Below are positions 1-7,728 of a DNA stretch of 64,000 bases, piece after piece. The notes beneath the pieces are model-generated. The model saw only the letters and a list, made by a program, of their open reading frames with translations, ran no database searches and was not told the origin of the DNA. The position numbers and the translations under genes are program-made. Position 1 is the stretch's first letter. The number at the start of each line of letters is the position of its first letter. Source of the DNA: CAMLOF01 sp041913045 (GTDB lineage Bacteria > Pseudomonadota > Gammaproteobacteria > Burkholderiales > Burkholderiaceae_C); the NCBI GenBank assembly GCA_041913045.1, contig JAYSGB010000011.1, positions 1 to 64,000 on the forward strand, in the 5' to 3' direction.

Positions 1-2
1 AA

Positions 3-707
3 ATGGCACAACGCACTTTCAAGATCTACCGCTACGACCCGGACAAGGACGCCAAACCCTACATGCAGACCATCCAGGTCGAACTGGACGGCACCGAGCG
101 CATGCTGCTCGACGCCCTGGTCAAGCTCAAGGCGGTGGACCCCACCCTGTCGTTCCGCCGCTCCTGCCGTGAGGGTGTCTGTGGCTCCGACGCCATGAAC
201 ATCAACGGCAAGAACGGCCTGGCCTGTCTGACGAACCTGAACACGCTCAAAGGCGACATCGTCCTCAAGCCGCTGCCCGGCCTGCCGGTGGTGCGCGACC
301 TGATCGTGGACATGACGCTGTTCTTCAAGCAGTACCACAGCATCAAGCCCTACCTGATCAACGAGACCCCTGCCCCCGAGCGCGAGCGCCTGCAAAGCCC
401 GGAAGAGCGCGAGGAACTCAACGGTCTGTACGAGTGCATCCTCTGCGCCAGCTGCTCCACGAGCTGCCCCAGCTTCTGGTGGAACCCCGACAAGTTCGTG
501 GGCCCTGCTGGTCTGCTGCAGGCCTACCGCTTCATCGCCGACAGCCGCGACCAGGCCACCAGCGAGCGTCTGGACAACCTGGAAGACCCGTACCGTCTGT
601 TCCGCTGCCACACCATCATGAACTGTGTCGATGTCTGCCCCAAGGGTCTGAACCCCACCAAGGCCATCGGCAAGATCAAGGAAATGATGGTCCTGCGCTC
701 CATCTGA
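3..707 (+). CDS. sdhB: Succinate dehydrogenase iron-sulfur subunit
   Basis: This subunit passes electrons from the flavoprotein SdhA to ubiquinone in complex II at the inner membrane. The 234-residue protein carries the full cluster ligand set. Cys55, Cys60, Asp63 and Cys75 fit the [2Fe-2S] site, with Asp in the third position as in E. coli. Cys145, Cys148, Cys151 and Cys212 fit the [4Fe-4S] site, and Cys155, Cys202 and Cys208 the [3Fe-4S] site. Length matches the family. sdhC, sdhD and sdhA should lie just left of the window. sdhE follows after 16 bp. Confidence 0.97.
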   Translation: MAQRTFKIYRYDPDKDAKPYMQTIQVELDGTERMLLDALVKLKAVDPTLSFRRSCREGVCGSDAMNINGKNGLACLTNLNTLKGDIVLKPLPGLPVVRDLIVDMTLFFKQYHSIKPYLINETPAPERERLQSPEEREELNGLYECILCASCSTSCPSFWWNPDKFVGPAGLLQAYRFIADSRDQATSERLDNLEDPYRLFRCHTIMNCVDVCPKGLNPTKAIGKIKEMMVLRSI

Positions 708-723
708 CCCGCAAGACAAGGCC

Positions 724-1017
724 ATGGACGACACCGCCCTGCTCGACGAACGCGCCCTGAGCAAGCTCAAGTGGCGGTGCCGCCGTGGCCTGCTCGAAAA
801 CGACCTGTTCATCGAGCGCTTCTTCGCCAGACACGAGTCTGGCCTCACCGTCCGTCAGGCACGCGCCCTTGACGCTCTCATGGACCTGCCCGACAACGAT
901 CTTCTCGATCTGCTGTTGCGCCGGACCGAGCCGAAAGATGCGCTGGCCACAGAGGAAGTCGTGGAATTGCTGACCCTGCTGCGCACGGGCCAGCCCTCCG
1001 TTCAAGCCCACTCCTAA
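724..1017 (+). CDS. sdhE: SdhE, FAD assembly factor for succinate dehydrogenase
   Basis: SdhE (SDH5/YgfY/CptB family) promotes covalent FAD attachment to SdhA. The 97-residue helical protein has the family signature RGLLE at residues 21-25, inside the RGLLEND stretch, and an acidic helical C-terminal half. It sits between sdhB and gltA, which supports a function in complex II assembly. In E. coli the partner gene ygfX lies next to sdhE. Here a YgfX-like gene is about 32 kb away and broken (32646-33113). Confidence 0.92.
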   Translation: MDDTALLDERALSKLKWRCRRGLLENDLFIERFFARHESGLTVRQARALDALMDLPDNDLLDLLLRRTEPKDALATEEVVELLTLLRTGQPSVQAHS

Positions 1018-1030
1018 TCAAGGAAAACGA

Positions 1031-2341
1031 ATGAAACTCGTAGACAACAAAGCCACCCTGTCCTTCAGCAATGGTGCGCCGAGCGTTGAACTGCCCGTTT
1101 ACGCAGGCAGCATTGGCCCGGATGTGATCGACATCCGCAAGCTGTACGCGCAAACCGGCATGTTCACCTACGACCCGGGCTTCCTCTCCACGGCGTCGTG
1201 CCAGTCGGCCATCACCTACATCGACGGCGACAAGGGCGAGCTGCTGTACCGTGGCTACCCCATCGAACAGCTGGCCACCAACTGCGACTACCTGGACACC
1301 TGCTACCTGCTGCTCAACGGCGAACTGCCCAACGAGACGGAGCGCAACGACTTCCACAAGCTCGTGATCAACCACACGATGGTGAACGAGCAGATGCAGT
1401 TCTTCCTGCGTGGCTTCCGCCGTGACGCCCACCCCATGGCCATCCTGACGGGTCTGGTGGGCGCCATGTCGGCCTTCTACCATGACAGCACCGACATCAA
1501 CAACCCCGAGCACCGCCGCATCGCCGCGATCCGCCTGATCGCCAAGATGCCCACGCTCGTGGCCATGGCCTACAAGTACAAGATCGGCCAGCCGTACATG
1601 TACCCGCAGAACAAGCTGAGCTACGCTGGCAACTTCCTGCGCATGATGTTCGGAACCCCCTGCGAGGACTACGAGGTCAACCCGGTGCTGGAGCGCGCGC
1701 TCGACCGCATCTTCATCCTACACGCTGACCACGAGCAGAACGCCTCCACCTCCACGGTGCGTCTGTGTGCCTCCTCCGGCACCAACCCGTTCGCGGCCAT
1801 TGCCGCTGGCGTGGCCTGCCTGTGGGGCCCCGCACACGGTGGCGCCAACGAAGCCTGTCTGAACATGCTGGAAGAAATCCAGGCCAGCGGCGGCGTGGCC
1901 AAGGTCGGCGAGTTCATGGAGAAGGTCAAGGACAAGAGCTCCGGCGTCAAGCTGATGGGCTTCGGTCACCGCGTGTACAAGAACTACGACCCCCGCGCCA
2001 AGCTGATGCAGGAAACCTGCAACGAGGTGCTGACCGAGCTGGGTCTGGAAAACGACCCCCTGTTCAAGCTGGCCAAGGAGCTGGAAAAGATCGCTCTGGA
2101 AGACGACTACTTCGTGCAGCGCAAGCTCTACCCGAACGTGGACTTCTACTCCGGCATCGTGCAGCGCGCCATCGGCATCCCAGTGAACCTGTTCACCGGT
2201 ATCTTTGCCCTGGCACGCACCGTAGGCTGGATCGCCCAGCTCAACGAGATGATCGGCGACCCCGAGTACAAGATCGGCCGTCCCCGCCAGCTGTTCACCG
2301 GCTCTGCCCGCCGCGACGTTCCGCCGCTGGCCCAGCGCTGA
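1031..2341 (+). CDS. gltA: Citrate synthase, type II
   Basis: Condenses acetyl-CoA with oxaloacetate as the entry step of the TCA cycle. The 436-residue length fits the hexameric type II enzymes of Gram-negative bacteria. Catalytic residues are visible: His269 in GPAHGGAN, His313 in GFGHRVYKNYDPRAK and Asp371 in PNVDFYSG, matching E. coli His264, His305 and Asp362. The start is preceded by an AAGGA ribosome site and lies 13 bp after sdhE, so it is probably read with the sdh operon. A strong terminator follows. Confidence 0.98.
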   Translation: MKLVDNKATLSFSNGAPSVELPVYAGSIGPDVIDIRKLYAQTGMFTYDPGFLSTASCQSAITYIDGDKGELLYRGYPIEQLATNCDYLDTCYLLLNGELPNETERNDFHKLVINHTMVNEQMQFFLRGFRRDAHPMAILTGLVGAMSAFYHDSTDINNPEHRRIAAIRLIAKMPTLVAMAYKYKIGQPYMYPQNKLSYAGNFLRMMFGTPCEDYEVNPVLERALDRIFILHADHEQNASTSTVRLCASSGTNPFAAIAAGVACLWGPAHGGANEACLNMLEEIQASGGVAKVGEFMEKVKDKSSGVKLMGFGHRVYKNYDPRAKLMQETCNEVLTELGLENDPLFKLAKELEKIALEDDYFVQRKLYPNVDFYSGIVQRAIGIPVNLFTGIFALARTVGWIAQLNEMIGDPEYKIGRPRQLFTGSARRDVPPLAQR

Positions 2342-2358
2342 TTCACAGCTGAGACTGC

Positions 2359-2391
2359 AACCCGCCGAACGGCAACGTCGGCGGGTTTTTT
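2359..2391 (+). terminator. Intrinsic terminator after gltA
   Basis: A perfect 10-bp stem (AACCCGCCGA pairing with TCGGCGGGTT) with a 9-nt loop is followed by a T run. It starts 17 bp after the gltA stop and ends the sdh-gltA transcript. Confidence 0.85.
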
Positions 2392-2417
2392 CTTCCATCA
2401 GCGCCATACCAGCCAGC

Positions 2418-2801
2418 ATGCAACGCATTCACTCTGCCGCCGAGTTGCGCGAACTGCTCAGTCAAGCCGTACCCGCGCACCCTTGTTCCTGCACCGTGGG
2501 CGCATGCACTGGCTGGACCAGCCTGACCGAAGAGCGCTGGCCTGCAAAACAAATGCAAGCCTTGGCATCTCTGCGTGACCCGGAACTGTACGAACCGACA
2601 TTCGAGGAACTGCACCCCAAGGACACGCGCTACGAATCCCCCGACGCGCCAGTGGCCGTGCAGCATTTCCCTTACAACCGCTGCGATATCTGGAAATGCA
2701 CCCAATGCCAAAGGCATCTTTTGCGGTACACCGAGTTTGGCGGCTACTACGTTGACCACCGTATCCGGGAATTGCCTCCAACCCTCGACATCCTCGACTG
2801 A
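2418..2801 (+). CDS. Conserved hypothetical protein with CxxC motif
   Basis: I do not recognise a named family. The 127-residue, apparently soluble protein has three cysteines near the N terminus (Cys23, Cys25, Cys30) and Cys89, Cys94 and Cys97 in CDIWKCTQCQRHLLRYTEF, followed by GGYYVDHRIREL. The CxxC and its aromatic neighbours look like half of a zinc-ribbon, so metal binding is possible. Codon composition looks native. It lies alone between the gltA terminator and leuC and could be read with leuC. Function is unknown. Confidence 0.65.
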   Translation: MQRIHSAAELRELLSQAVPAHPCSCTVGACTGWTSLTEERWPAKQMQALASLRDPELYEPTFEELHPKDTRYESPDAPVAVQHFPYNRCDIWKCTQCQRHLLRYTEFGGYYVDHRIRELPPTLDILD

Positions 2802-2852
2802 ACACACACCCGGCCATCCGCATAAAATGGTGGATTGCCAAGGAATCACCCC

Positions 2853-4274
2853 ATGGGACGCACCCTCTACGACAAGATCTGGGACGAACACGTCGTCCAC
2901 ACCGAGGAAGACGGCACTGCGGTGCTCTACATCGACCGCCACCTGGTCCATGAAGTGACGAGCCCCCAGGCCTTCGAAGGCCTGCGCGTTGCACACCGCA
3001 AGGTCTGGCGCATCAGCTCCGTGGTCGCCACCGCCGACCACAACACCCCCACGACCGGCTGGGAACTCGGCTACGACGGCATCGCCGACCCCATCAGCAA
3101 AGAACAGATCACCACGCTGGACGCGAACATCGCCGAATTCGGTGCTGCGGCGTATTTCCCTTTCCTGTCCAAACGCCAGGGTATCGTCCACGTCATCGGC
3201 CCTGAAAACGGCGCGACCCTCCCAGGTATGACCGTGGTGTGTGGAGACTCCCACACCTCCACACACGGCGCCTTTGGCGCGCTGGCCCACGGCATTGGCA
3301 CGTCTGAGGTGGAGCATGTCCTCGCCACGCAGACGCTGCTGGCCAAGAAAGCCAAGAACATGCTGGTGAAGGTCGAAGGCACCCTGCCCAAAGGATGCGG
3401 CGCCAAGGACATCGTGCTGGCCATCATCGGCAAGATCGGCACCGCTGGCGGCACCGGCTACACCATCGAATTCGGCGGCAGTGCCATCCGCGCCCTCAGC
3501 ATGGAAGGCCGCATGACGGTCTGCAACATGGCCATCGAAGCCGGCGCACGCGCCGGCCTGGTGGCTGTGGACGACAAAACCATCGATTATGTGAAGGGCC
3601 GCCCCCTGTCGCCTACCGGCGTCGAATGGGACCAGGCAGTTGCCTATTGGAAAGCGCTGCACTCAGACGCTGACGCCGTGTTCGACACCGTGGTCGAGCT
3701 GGACGCCGCCCAGATTCTGCCGCAGGTGACCTGGGGCACATCGCCTGAAATGGTTTTGCCGGTGACCGCCGTGGTTCCCGACCCCGACAAGGAAAAAGAC
3801 CACAACAAGCGCAACGCCATGGAGCGCGCCCTCACCTACATGGGGCTCGAACCCGGCAAGCCGCTGGCCGACGTGCACGTGGACAAGGTCTTCATCGGCT
3901 CCTGCACCAACAGCCGGATTGAAGACATGCGCGAGGCAGCGGCGGTCGTCAAGAAACTGGGCCAGAAGGTGGCTCGCAACGTCAAGCTTGCCATGGTCGT
4001 GCCCGGCTCCGGTCAGGTCAAAGACCAGGCCGAGCGCGAAGGGCTGCACGAAATCTTCAAGGCTGCTGGTTTTGAATGGCGCGAACCGGGTTGCTCCATG
4101 TGCCTGGCCATGAACGCCGACCGGCTGGAGCCCGGCGAACGCTGTGCCTCCACCAGCAACCGCAACTTTGAAGGCCGCCAGGGCAATGGCGGCCGCACCC
4201 ATCTGGTCAGCCCGGCCATGGCGGCTGCGGCTGCCATCCACGGTCATTTTGTCGACATCCGTCAATTCGCCTGA
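2853..4274 (+). CDS. leuC: 3-isopropylmalate dehydratase, large subunit
   Basis: With LeuD it isomerises 2- to 3-isopropylmalate in leucine synthesis. The ATG at 2853 is chosen because it gives the standard N terminus MGRTLYDKIWDEH and has AAGGA 8-12 nt upstream; a TTG at 2835 would add six residues. The 473-residue protein has the aconitase-type [4Fe-4S] ligands Cys351 in GSCTNSR, and Cys414 and Cys417 in GCSMCLAMN. A hexamer TAAAAT at 2823-2828 is a possible -10 element. leuC, an entericidin-like gene, leuD and leuB follow in order. Confidence 0.97.
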   Translation: MGRTLYDKIWDEHVVHTEEDGTAVLYIDRHLVHEVTSPQAFEGLRVAHRKVWRISSVVATADHNTPTTGWELGYDGIADPISKEQITTLDANIAEFGAAAYFPFLSKRQGIVHVIGPENGATLPGMTVVCGDSHTSTHGAFGALAHGIGTSEVEHVLATQTLLAKKAKNMLVKVEGTLPKGCGAKDIVLAIIGKIGTAGGTGYTIEFGGSAIRALSMEGRMTVCNMAIEAGARAGLVAVDDKTIDYVKGRPLSPTGVEWDQAVAYWKALHSDADAVFDTVVELDAAQILPQVTWGTSPEMVLPVTAVVPDPDKEKDHNKRNAMERALTYMGLEPGKPLADVHVDKVFIGSCTNSRIEDMREAAAVVKKLGQKVARNVKLAMVVPGSGQVKDQAEREGLHEIFKAAGFEWREPGCSMCLAMNADRLEPGERCASTSNRNFEGRQGNGGRTHLVSPAMAAAAAIHGHFVDIRQFA

Positions 4275-4300
4275 AACCACGCTAGGAAAGGAAGAACGCC

Positions 4301-4429
4301 ATGAAAAAAACCTTTGCTCTGCTGATCGCTGCCCTGAGCCTGGCTCTGGCTGGTTGCAACACTGTCGCCGGCATCGGCAAAGACGTGCAAAAGGGTGGTC
4401 AGGTCCTTGAGGACGCTGCCAAGAAATAA
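4301..4429 (+). CDS. Entericidin A/B-family small lipoprotein
   Basis: A 42-residue peptide with a lysine-started signal sequence (MKKTFALLIAALSLALAG) and the lipobox LAGC, which places the lipid-modified Cys at residue 19. The mature part is about 24 residues and reads CNTVAGIGKDVQKGG, like EcnA/EcnB. A good GGAAAGGA ribosome site precedes it. Entericidins are small membrane lipoproteins, tied in enteric bacteria to a toxin/antidote-like pair active in stationary phase. Only one copy is present here. It lies between leuC and leuD, two bases ahead of the leuD start, so it is co-expressed with leucine genes. Confidence 0.85.
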   Translation: MKKTFALLIAALSLALAGCNTVAGIGKDVQKGGQVLEDAAKK

Positions 4430-4431
4430 GC

Positions 4432-5082
4432 ATGCAAAAATTCACCGTGCACAAGGGCCTGGTGGCCCCCATGGACCGGGAAAACGTCGACACCGACGCG
4501 ATCATCCCGAAGCAGTTCCTGAAGTCCATCCGCAAGACGGGCTTCGGCCCGAACCTGTTCGACGAATGGCGCTACCTGGACCCTGGCTACCCTGGTCAGG
4601 ACCCGGCCAGCCGCAAGCCCAACCCCGACTTCGTGCTCAACCAGCCGCGCTATCAGGGCGCATCCGTTCTGCTGGCACGCAAGAACTTCGGCTGCGGCTC
4701 CAGCCGCGAACACGCGCCCTGGGCCATTGAGCAATATGGCTTCCGCGCGCTCATCGCGCCCAGCTTCGCCGACATCTTCTTCAACAACTGCTTCAAGAAC
4801 GGCCTGCTGCCCATCGTGCTGCCAGAGGCAACCGTGTCGCAGCTGTTCGACGAGGTCCACGCCTTCCCGGGCTACCAGCTCACCATCGACCTGGAGCGCC
4901 AGGTGATCGTGCGCCCGCAGGGCGAGGAGATTCCCTTCGACGTGCAGCCCTTCCGCAAGTACTGCCTCGTCAACGGGCTGGACGACATCGGCCTGACGCT
5001 GCGGCACAAGGAAAAGATCCAGGCCTACGAAGCCGAACGCCTGGCCCAGAAGCCCTGGCTGGCACACACGATGCTGAGCTGA
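4432..5082 (+). CDS. leuD: 3-isopropylmalate dehydratase, small subunit
   Basis: Swivelling-domain subunit that completes the LeuCD enzyme. The 216-residue protein has the substrate-binding motif GCGSSREHAPWA at residues 87-98 and the N-terminal signature DRENVDTDAIIPKQFL. It starts two bases after the small lipoprotein gene, so its translation is probably coupled to it. Confidence 0.97.
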   Translation: MQKFTVHKGLVAPMDRENVDTDAIIPKQFLKSIRKTGFGPNLFDEWRYLDPGYPGQDPASRKPNPDFVLNQPRYQGASVLLARKNFGCGSSREHAPWAIEQYGFRALIAPSFADIFFNNCFKNGLLPIVLPEATVSQLFDEVHAFPGYQLTIDLERQVIVRPQGEEIPFDVQPFRKYCLVNGLDDIGLTLRHKEKIQAYEAERLAQKPWLAHTMLS

Positions 5083-5140
5083 ACGCCAGCCCATCGAGCG
5101 CAACCTCACTTACAAGGGCGCCGAAGCGCCCGCACCGCAC

Positions 5141-6208
5141 ATGAAAATCGCAGTTCTTCCTGGTGACGGCATCGGCACCGAAATCGTCGCTGAAGCCGTC
5201 AAGGTTCTCAAGGCCCTCGACCTCAAGTTCGAGATGGAGCAAGCTCTGGTGGGCGGTGCCGCTTACGAGGCGCATGGCCACCCGCTGCCGGAATCGACCC
5301 TGAAACTGGCCATGGAAGCCGACGCCGTGCTGTTCGGTGCAGTGGGTGACTGGAAGTACGACAAGCTGGACCGCCCACTGCGCCCAGAACAGGCCATCCT
5401 GGGCCTGCGCAAGAACCTGGGGCTGTTCGCCAACTTCCGCCCTGCCATCTGTTACGAGCAGTTGGTCGGCGCCTCCAGCCTCAAGCCTGAACTCATTGCT
5501 GGCCTGGACATCCTCATCATCCGCGAGCTGACCGGCGACATCTACTTCGGCCAACCGCGCGGCCGCCGTGTGGCCACCGACGGTCACTTCCCCGGTGCCG
5601 AAGAAGCCTTCGACACCATGCGCTACTCCAAGCCCGAAATCGAGCGCATTGCCCACGTGGCCTTCCAGGCGGCGCGCAAGCGCAACAAAAAGGTCACCAG
5701 CGTGGACAAGGCCAACGTGCTGGAAACCTTCCAGTTCTGGAAAGACGTGGTCACCGAAGTACACGCACAGTACCCCGACGTGGAACTGCAGCACATGTAC
5801 GTGGACAACGCCGCCATGCAGCTCGTCAAGGCCCCCAAGGCGTTCGACGTGATCGTCACGGGCAACATGTTTGGCGACATCCTGTCGGACGAAGCTTCCA
5901 TGCTCACCGGCTCCATTGGCATGTTGCCCTCGGCCAGCCTCAACAGCAAGAACCAGGGTCTGTACGAACCCAGCCACGGCAGCGCGCCCGACATCGCGGG
6001 CAAGGGCGTGGCCAACCCGCTGGCCACCATCCTGAGCGCGGCCATGATGCTGCGCTTCAGCCTGAACCAGCCCGAGGCGGCAGCCCGCATCGAAGCCGCT
6101 GTGCAAAAGGTCCTGGCACAAGGCCTGCGTACCCCCGACATCTGGAGCGATGGCACGACCCGCGTGGGCACTGCACAGATGGGCGACGCCGTGGTGAAGG
6201 CGCTGTAA
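5141..6208 (+). CDS. leuB: 3-isopropylmalate dehydrogenase
   Basis: Oxidises and decarboxylates 3-isopropylmalate with NAD+ to give 2-oxoisocaproate. The 355-residue protein begins with the fold signature MKIAVLPGDGIG. It has Lys190 in VTSVDKANVL and the metal-binding aspartates Asp222, Asp246 and Asp250 (GNMFGDILSDEAS). It follows leuD by 58 bp. A small GGCGC/GCGCC stem spans the stop codon. Confidence 0.97.
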   Translation: MKIAVLPGDGIGTEIVAEAVKVLKALDLKFEMEQALVGGAAYEAHGHPLPESTLKLAMEADAVLFGAVGDWKYDKLDRPLRPEQAILGLRKNLGLFANFRPAICYEQLVGASSLKPELIAGLDILIIRELTGDIYFGQPRGRRVATDGHFPGAEEAFDTMRYSKPEIERIAHVAFQAARKRNKKVTSVDKANVLETFQFWKDVVTEVHAQYPDVELQHMYVDNAAMQLVKAPKAFDVIVTGNMFGDILSDEASMLTGSIGMLPSASLNSKNQGLYEPSHGSAPDIAGKGVANPLATILSAAMMLRFSLNQPEAAARIEAAVQKVLAQGLRTPDIWSDGTTRVGTAQMGDAVVKAL

Positions 6209-6231
6209 GCGCCGCACAAGACTGCTTCGGC

Positions 6232-6420
6232 TACAATGTAAAAATGTTTGCCGCCCGCCCGTTCGCCCTGAACCAGACACCTGCCGCCCTGGCAGGTGTG
6301 GCTGTGCGCGCAATCTCCACCAAAACCACGACCATTAAGGGCTGATCCAGCCTGGTTCGTCGTGCGCCCTCCCCGGCCTGACGAGCCGGGGCAAAACAGT
6401 CTGGTCTGGCACTGTTTCTT
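6232..6420 (+). promoter_or_regulatory. Structured asd leader with a candidate attenuator
   Basis: A -10-like TACAAT lies at 6232-6237; no good -35 is visible. Three perfect stem-loops follow. 6277-6299 is a 9-bp stem (ACACCTGCC) with a 5-nt loop. 6371-6391 is a 7-bp stem (CCCCGGC) with a 7-nt loop. 6394-6417 is a 7-bp stem (AAACAGT) with a 10-nt loop, ending 22 nt before the asd ATG. Bases 6272-6278 (ACCAGAC) can also pair with 6399-6405 (GTCTGGT), so an alternative fold exists. With the mini-ORF at 6244 this resembles an amino-acid attenuator. No classical U-run terminator is present, so the mechanism is inferred. Confidence 0.4.
6244..6345 (+). CDS. Candidate leader peptide upstream of asd
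   Basis: A 33-codon frame starts with ATG about 7 nt after the possible -10 element, so it could be translated from a leaderless end. Its C-terminal part reads ISTKTTTIK: four Thr, two Ile and two Lys among nine residues, encoded at 6313-6339. Thr, Ile and Lys are end products of the aspartate pathway that Asd feeds. The composition recalls the E. coli thr leader peptide. There is no Shine-Dalgarno site, and the frame may be chance. Confidence 0.35.
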   Translation: MFAARPFALNQTPAALAGVAVRAISTKTTTIKG

Positions 6421-6439
6421 ACTTTGAAAGGGCGTTGAA

Positions 6440-7549
6440 ATGAGCAAGTTGGTAGGTTTGGTCGGCTGGCGCGGCATGGTCGGCTCGGTGTTGATGGACC
6501 GCATGGTGGCCGAAGGTGACTTCGACCACATTGAGCCCATTTTCTTTTCCACCTCGAATGCCGGCGGCAAGGCGCCCGCCCAGGCGAAAAAGCACACTGC
6601 GCTGCAAGACGCGAATGACATCGCGGCACTGGCGCAGTGCGACATCGTGATCACCTGCCAGGGCGGCGACTACACCAAGGAAGTCTTCCCCAAGCTGCGC
6701 GCCTCCGGTTGGCAAGGCCACTGGATCGATGCCGCCTCTTCCCTGCGCATGGAAAAGGACGCGGTCATCATCCTCGACCCCGTCAACGACAACGTCATCC
6801 GCAAGGCCCTGGCCGCTGGCGGCAAGAACTGGATTGGCGGCAACTGCACCAACTCCATCCTGCTGATGGGCCTGGGCGGTCTGTTCAAGCAAGGCCTGGT
6901 CGAGTGGGTCAGCTCCATGACCTACCAAGCTGCCTCCGGCGGCGGTGCCAACCACATGCGCGAACTGCTCAAGGGCATGGGCGTGGTGCACGGTGCCGTG
7001 GCCGATGAACTGGCTACCCCCGCTTCCGCCATCCTGGAGATCGACCGCAAGGTGGCCAAGGCCATCCGCGAGGACGTGCCTACCGAGTTCTTCGGCGCCC
7101 CTCTGGCTGGCGGCCTGATCCCCTGGATCGACGTGCAGCTGGACAACGGCCAATCGAAGGAAGAGTGGAAAGGCCAAGCCGAGGTCAACAAGATCCTGGG
7201 CACCGAGGCCACCATCCCCGTGGACGGCCTGTGCGTGCGCATCGGCGCCATGCGCTGCCACAGCCTGGCGCTGACGCTGAAGCTGAAGAAAGACCTGCCG
7301 CTGGCCGAGATCGAGTCCATCATCAAGAGCGGCAACCCGTGGGTGAAGTGGGTGCCCAACGACCGCGCCATCACCGTCAAGGAACTGACGCCCGCCGCCA
7401 TCACCGGTGGCCTGGAAGTGGGTGTGGGCCGCGTGCGCAAGCTCAACATGGGCCCCGAGTACGTGTCGGCCTTCGTGATCGGCGACCAGCTGCTGTGGGG
7501 TGCTGCCGAGCCGCTGCGCCGCATGCTGCGCATCCTGCTTGAGGCCTGA
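6440..7549 (+). CDS. asd: Aspartate-semialdehyde dehydrogenase
   Basis: Reduces aspartyl phosphate with NADPH to aspartate semialdehyde, the branch point to Lys/diaminopimelate, Met, Thr and Ile. The 369-residue protein begins with the nucleotide-binding segment LVGLVGWRGMVGSVL. It has catalytic Cys136 in GGNCTNS, equivalent to E. coli Cys135. Length fits the Gram-negative group. It stands between leuB and fimV, as in many beta-proteobacteria, and has a 231-bp structured leader of its own. Confidence 0.97.
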   Translation: MSKLVGLVGWRGMVGSVLMDRMVAEGDFDHIEPIFFSTSNAGGKAPAQAKKHTALQDANDIAALAQCDIVITCQGGDYTKEVFPKLRASGWQGHWIDAASSLRMEKDAVIILDPVNDNVIRKALAAGGKNWIGGNCTNSILLMGLGGLFKQGLVEWVSSMTYQAASGGGANHMRELLKGMGVVHGAVADELATPASAILEIDRKVAKAIREDVPTEFFGAPLAGGLIPWIDVQLDNGQSKEEWKGQAEVNKILGTEATIPVDGLCVRIGAMRCHSLALTLKLKKDLPLAEIESIIKSGNPWVKWVPNDRAITVKELTPAAITGGLEVGVGRVRKLNMGPEYVSAFVIGDQLLWGAAEPLRRMLRILLEA

Positions 7550-7576
7550 GCGGATATATTCGCACCATGGCGTGCC

Positions 7577-7628
7577 GGGGAACCGGCTTGCTGATCGTTG
7601 CATTCCCGCAACGATCAGCAGGTTCCCC
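7577..7628 (+). terminator. Long inverted repeat after asd, possible terminator
   Basis: Outer 8-bp arms (GGGGAACC / GGTTCCCC) and inner 12-bp arms (GCTGATCGTTGC / GCAACGATCAGC) around a 6-nt loop form a very stable extended hairpin 28 bp after the asd stop. There is no T run, so it may act as a Rho-independent-like pause, an mRNA 3' end protector or a regulatory site. Confidence 0.45.
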
Positions 7629-7675
7629 TGCACCCGCCAAGCCCTCGCCGTGACTCAAGCGGCTTGTGAGCTTGT

Positions 7676-7705
7676 CACCATAACTGCCTGATGTTATGGT
7701 GTTTT
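7676..7705 (+). terminator. Hairpin with T run just before fimV
   Basis: A perfect 9-bp stem (CACCATAAC / GTTATGGTG, loop TGCCTGAT) is followed by TTTT at 7702-7705. It covers the ATG at 7696, which argues for the downstream GTG at 7729 as the fimV start. It could be the asd terminator or an attenuator ahead of fimV. Confidence 0.45.
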
Positions 7706-7728
7706 CTCGAAAACAGGTTGAGGTCTAC

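Noticed and set aside
2343..3662. A 439-codon minus-strand frame opposite leuC
   Set aside because: Antisense shadow of a clear LeuC; no motif and atypical composition.
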